Assembly: GCF_000507245.1 (NCBI RefSeq)
Contig: NC_023035.1
Coordinates: forward strand, 2,833,570 to 2,897,569
DNA from: Salinispira pacifica
GTDB lineage: Bacteria; Spirochaetota; Spirochaetia; DSM-27196; Salinispiraceae
Length of the DNA stretch: 64,000 nt
Direction of reading: 5' to 3'
The position numbers and the translations under genes are program-made. Below the pieces are notes generated by a model. That model ran no database searches, had not been told where the DNA came from, and was given only the letters and a program-made list of their open reading frames with translations. This document shows, piece after piece, positions 62,428 to 64,000 of the stretch (positions within the stretch are counted from its first letter, which is position 1; every line of letters begins with the position of its first letter).

Positions 62428-62970
62428 ATGAATACAATCCGCTTCAGTGAAGAAGCTGAAGAGCAGCAGGAAAGGTACAACAGCAGGGCAGAGAGTGACA
62501 ATCCCTGGACGATTATCGTGGCGGATGATGAAGGTGATGTACACATGATCACCAAACTGGTTCTGGAGAACTTCCGTTTCGACAATCGGCCGGTTGAAAT
62601 TCTCAGCAGCTACTCCGGTGAAGACGCCCTGAAAACACTGGAAAAACATCCCAACACTGCGGTGGTGCTCCTTGATGTGGTAATGGAGAGCTATACCGCC
62701 GGTCTTGATGTGGTGAATCAGATTCGAAATCATTTTCATAATCAGGAAATACGAATCCTCCTGAGAAGCGGACAGGCAGGCTATGCGAATGTCTCCCAGA
62801 TTATCCAGGAATTTGAAATCAACGACTTCATCCGGAAAGAAAACCTGCGGTACCAGGATCTGAAGGATGCGGTGACCCTGGCGCTCCGGGCATTTCGCGA
62901 TATAAAGCAGGCTCAATATAAGACAGAGGGAGAAAACCGGCACAATGATGAACAGGGCTGCGGTGACTGA
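62428..62970 (+). CDS. Response regulator (receiver domain)
   Basis: The 180-residue protein has a CheY-like receiver at about residues 28-150: acidic pocket VADDEGD, phospho-acceptor Asp in VVLLDVVME (about 89), a Ser in LLRSGQ and a conserved Lys in IRKENL. There is no DNA-binding domain; short tails flank the receiver, so output is probably through another protein. This DR-type receiver is often found beside hybrid kinases. It ends 1 base before the kinase gene, so the two form a signalling pair. The N-terminal extension (EEAEEQQERYNSRAE) is a likely coiled coil. Confidence 0.88.
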   Translation: MNTIRFSEEAEEQQERYNSRAESDNPWTIIVADDEGDVHMITKLVLENFRFDNRPVEILSSYSGEDALKTLEKHPNTAVVLLDVVMESYTAGLDVVNQIRNHFHNQEIRILLRSGQAGYANVSQIIQEFEINDFIRKENLRYQDLKDAVTLALRAFRDIKQAQYKTEGENRHNDEQGCGD

Positions 62971-62971
62971 C

Positions 62972-64000
62972 ATGAAAGTCCGGCTTGGCGGCTGTCGCTT
63001 CATTTCCGGCGGCATGGGCCCCTTGGGTTTACTCCCGGTTCTGCTGGGCATCTATTTTTTTATCAGCCCGGTTGAGCCTTTGCGCTCGCAGACTCTTCAG
63101 GCAGCATTCATTCCCGATTTATATCCCCTATCGTATCTTGATCAGGACGGTACACGGACAGGATTTTATATAGACCTCTTACAGGCCCTGGCAGAGGAGC
63201 TTGACTACGAGATTCAGTATCGGGATGGAAGCTGGGGGGAAAGCTTCCAAAGAACGGTGGATGGCGACCTGGATCTTCTTATCAGTGTGACCTATACCCC
63301 TGAAAGGGATGAATTTCTGGACTACGTTCCCCTGCGGGTTTTGACTGGATGGACCCAGGTAATTCTCCCGCAAAATTCTGATGTTGAGAACGTAATCGAT
63401 TTACAGGGTCTTTCTGTGGGGGTTATGCGGGGTGATAACAACGGCGAAGCTTTTGTGGATTTCGTGGGGAGCTTTGAAATTTCTCAACCCCGTCTCATCA
63501 TTTATGACAGCTTCTCAGAAATTCTCACAGCTCTTTCAGCCGGCGATCTGGATGCAGGAGTTGTTCAGAGCTTCACCCCGGTGGAAAATTATCCGCGGCT
63601 AAAACGCAGCGCCATCATGTTCAATCCCTTTCACACCAGTTACGCAACTGCTTCGGGGAATATTCCCCAGGTAATTGAAGATATGGAAACGATTATAGGC
63701 AGATGGAAAGAACAGGAAAGTTCACCATATTACCGGATTTTCAACAGGTACTTCGGCGGAGCTGAACGGGTTGTCATCCCACCCTGGCTTACGGCAATTA
63801 TGATAATATTGATTCTGACTGCCGTATTTTCCTGGCTGATTGTCCGTTACCTCACCCTGGCCCTTCGACGGAGCAATCAGAGTCTGGAAGAACTGAATGC
63901 AACTCTTGAGGAAAAAGTTGAGCAGCGCAGCAGGCTTCTGGAAGATTCACGTAAAGAACTTCTGGAAAAGGAAAAAATGGCTGCGCTTGGAAACATGGTG
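62972..64000 (+). CDS. Sensor histidine kinase with periplasmic binding-protein sensor (partial, runs off window)
   Basis: The ATG at 62972 opens a frame that continues to the window end without a stop. A signal/membrane segment (GPLGLLPVLLGIYFFISPV) is followed by a family 3 solute-binding-protein domain (LYPLSYLDQDGTRTGFYIDLLQALAEELDYEIQYRDGSWGES, DLDLLISVTYTPERDEFLDY, LQGLSVGVMRGDNNGEAFV). TM2 is TAIMIILILTAVFSWLIVRYL (about residues 273-293). A coiled coil follows (SLEELNATLEEKVEQRSRLLEDS), and then the start of the HisKA domain (EKMAALGNMV), whose phospho-His lies beyond the window. It senses a small molecule outside the inner membrane and should phosphorylate the adjacent receiver or a C-terminal one. 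Confidence 0.9.
   Translation, partial: MKVRLGGCRFISGGMGPLGLLPVLLGIYFFISPVEPLRSQTLQAAFIPDLYPLSYLDQDGTRTGFYIDLLQALAEELDYEIQYRDGSWGESFQRTVDGDLDLLISVTYTPERDEFLDYVPLRVLTGWTQVILPQNSDVENVIDLQGLSVGVMRGDNNGEAFVDFVGSFEISQPRLIIYDSFSEILTALSAGDLDAGVVQSFTPVENYPRLKRSAIMFNPFHTSYATASGNIPQVIEDMETIIGRWKEQESSPYYRIFNRYFGGAERVVIPPWLTAIMIILILTAVFSWLIVRYLTLALRRSNQSLEELNATLEEKVEQRSRLLEDSRKELLEKEKMAALGNMV

Noticed and set aside
62344-63051. Extension of the yaaA frame to 489 residues
   Set aside because: It is antisense to the response regulator gene. The YaaA family starts at 62343, where a ribosome site is present.

Overview
The window is chromosomal DNA from a Gram-negative-type (diderm) bacterium. It has lipoproteins with lipoboxes, a TolC-like outer-membrane channel, an RND pump, a chemoreceptor and a chromosomal glmS. 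Gene content and style (transglutaminase/beta-propeller cluster, TrpXYZ-like ABC transporter, GC-rich core genes) suggest a free-living spirochaete, but that is an inference and not proven. No rRNA, tRNA or CRISPR array was seen.

Layout. (1) 1-6378, GC-rich host DNA: a TgpA-like transglutaminase gene cut by the window edge, a PQQ-propeller lipoprotein, and a WD40/transglutaminase/TPR protein. The first and third are each broken by an apparent one-base frameshift. (2) 6580-8228: a hipBA-type toxin-antitoxin pair. (3) 8406-43101: a complete, precisely bounded 34.7 kb Tn7-type transposon inserted just downstream of glmS. It has TGT...ACA termini, a 5-bp target duplication AGCAA, three TnsB-type sites at each end, and recognisable TnsA, TnsB, TnsC, TnsD and TnsE. 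tnsB is interrupted by an IS1380-family element (target duplication TTTTA) that itself carries a nested IS5-type element (duplication CAATTA), so the transposon has probably lost self-mobility. (4) 43126-64000, GC-rich host DNA: glmS, a small conserved-looking ORF, a TrpXYZ-like ABC transporter, an OFA-type MFS permease, a chemoreceptor, an RND efflux operon whose pump gene is fused to its outer-membrane channel, an alpha/beta hydrolase, another MFS permease, a YaaA-like protein, and a response regulator with a sensor kinase running off the end.

The transposon cargo is a dense defence island. From the left end inward it carries a Hachiman-like hamAB pair, a type I restriction-modification operon with two tandem full-length hsdM genes, IS4- and IS110-family elements, McrBC, an Abi_2/AbiF-type HEPN protein, and a three-gene cassette made of an unrecognised 920-residue protein, a DUF4258 protein and a radical SAM enzyme. 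This cassette, between proven defence families and tnsE, is the best candidate for an undescribed system. The cargo and tns genes are clearly more AT-rich than the flanking chromosome.

The tns genes probably work as in Tn7. TnsA and TnsB cut and join the ends, TnsC is the ATP-dependent regulator, TnsD directs insertion to glmS (the way this copy arrived), and TnsE directs insertion to replicating or mobile DNA. The glmS-proximal end and gene order match Tn7R and its tnsABCDE orientation.
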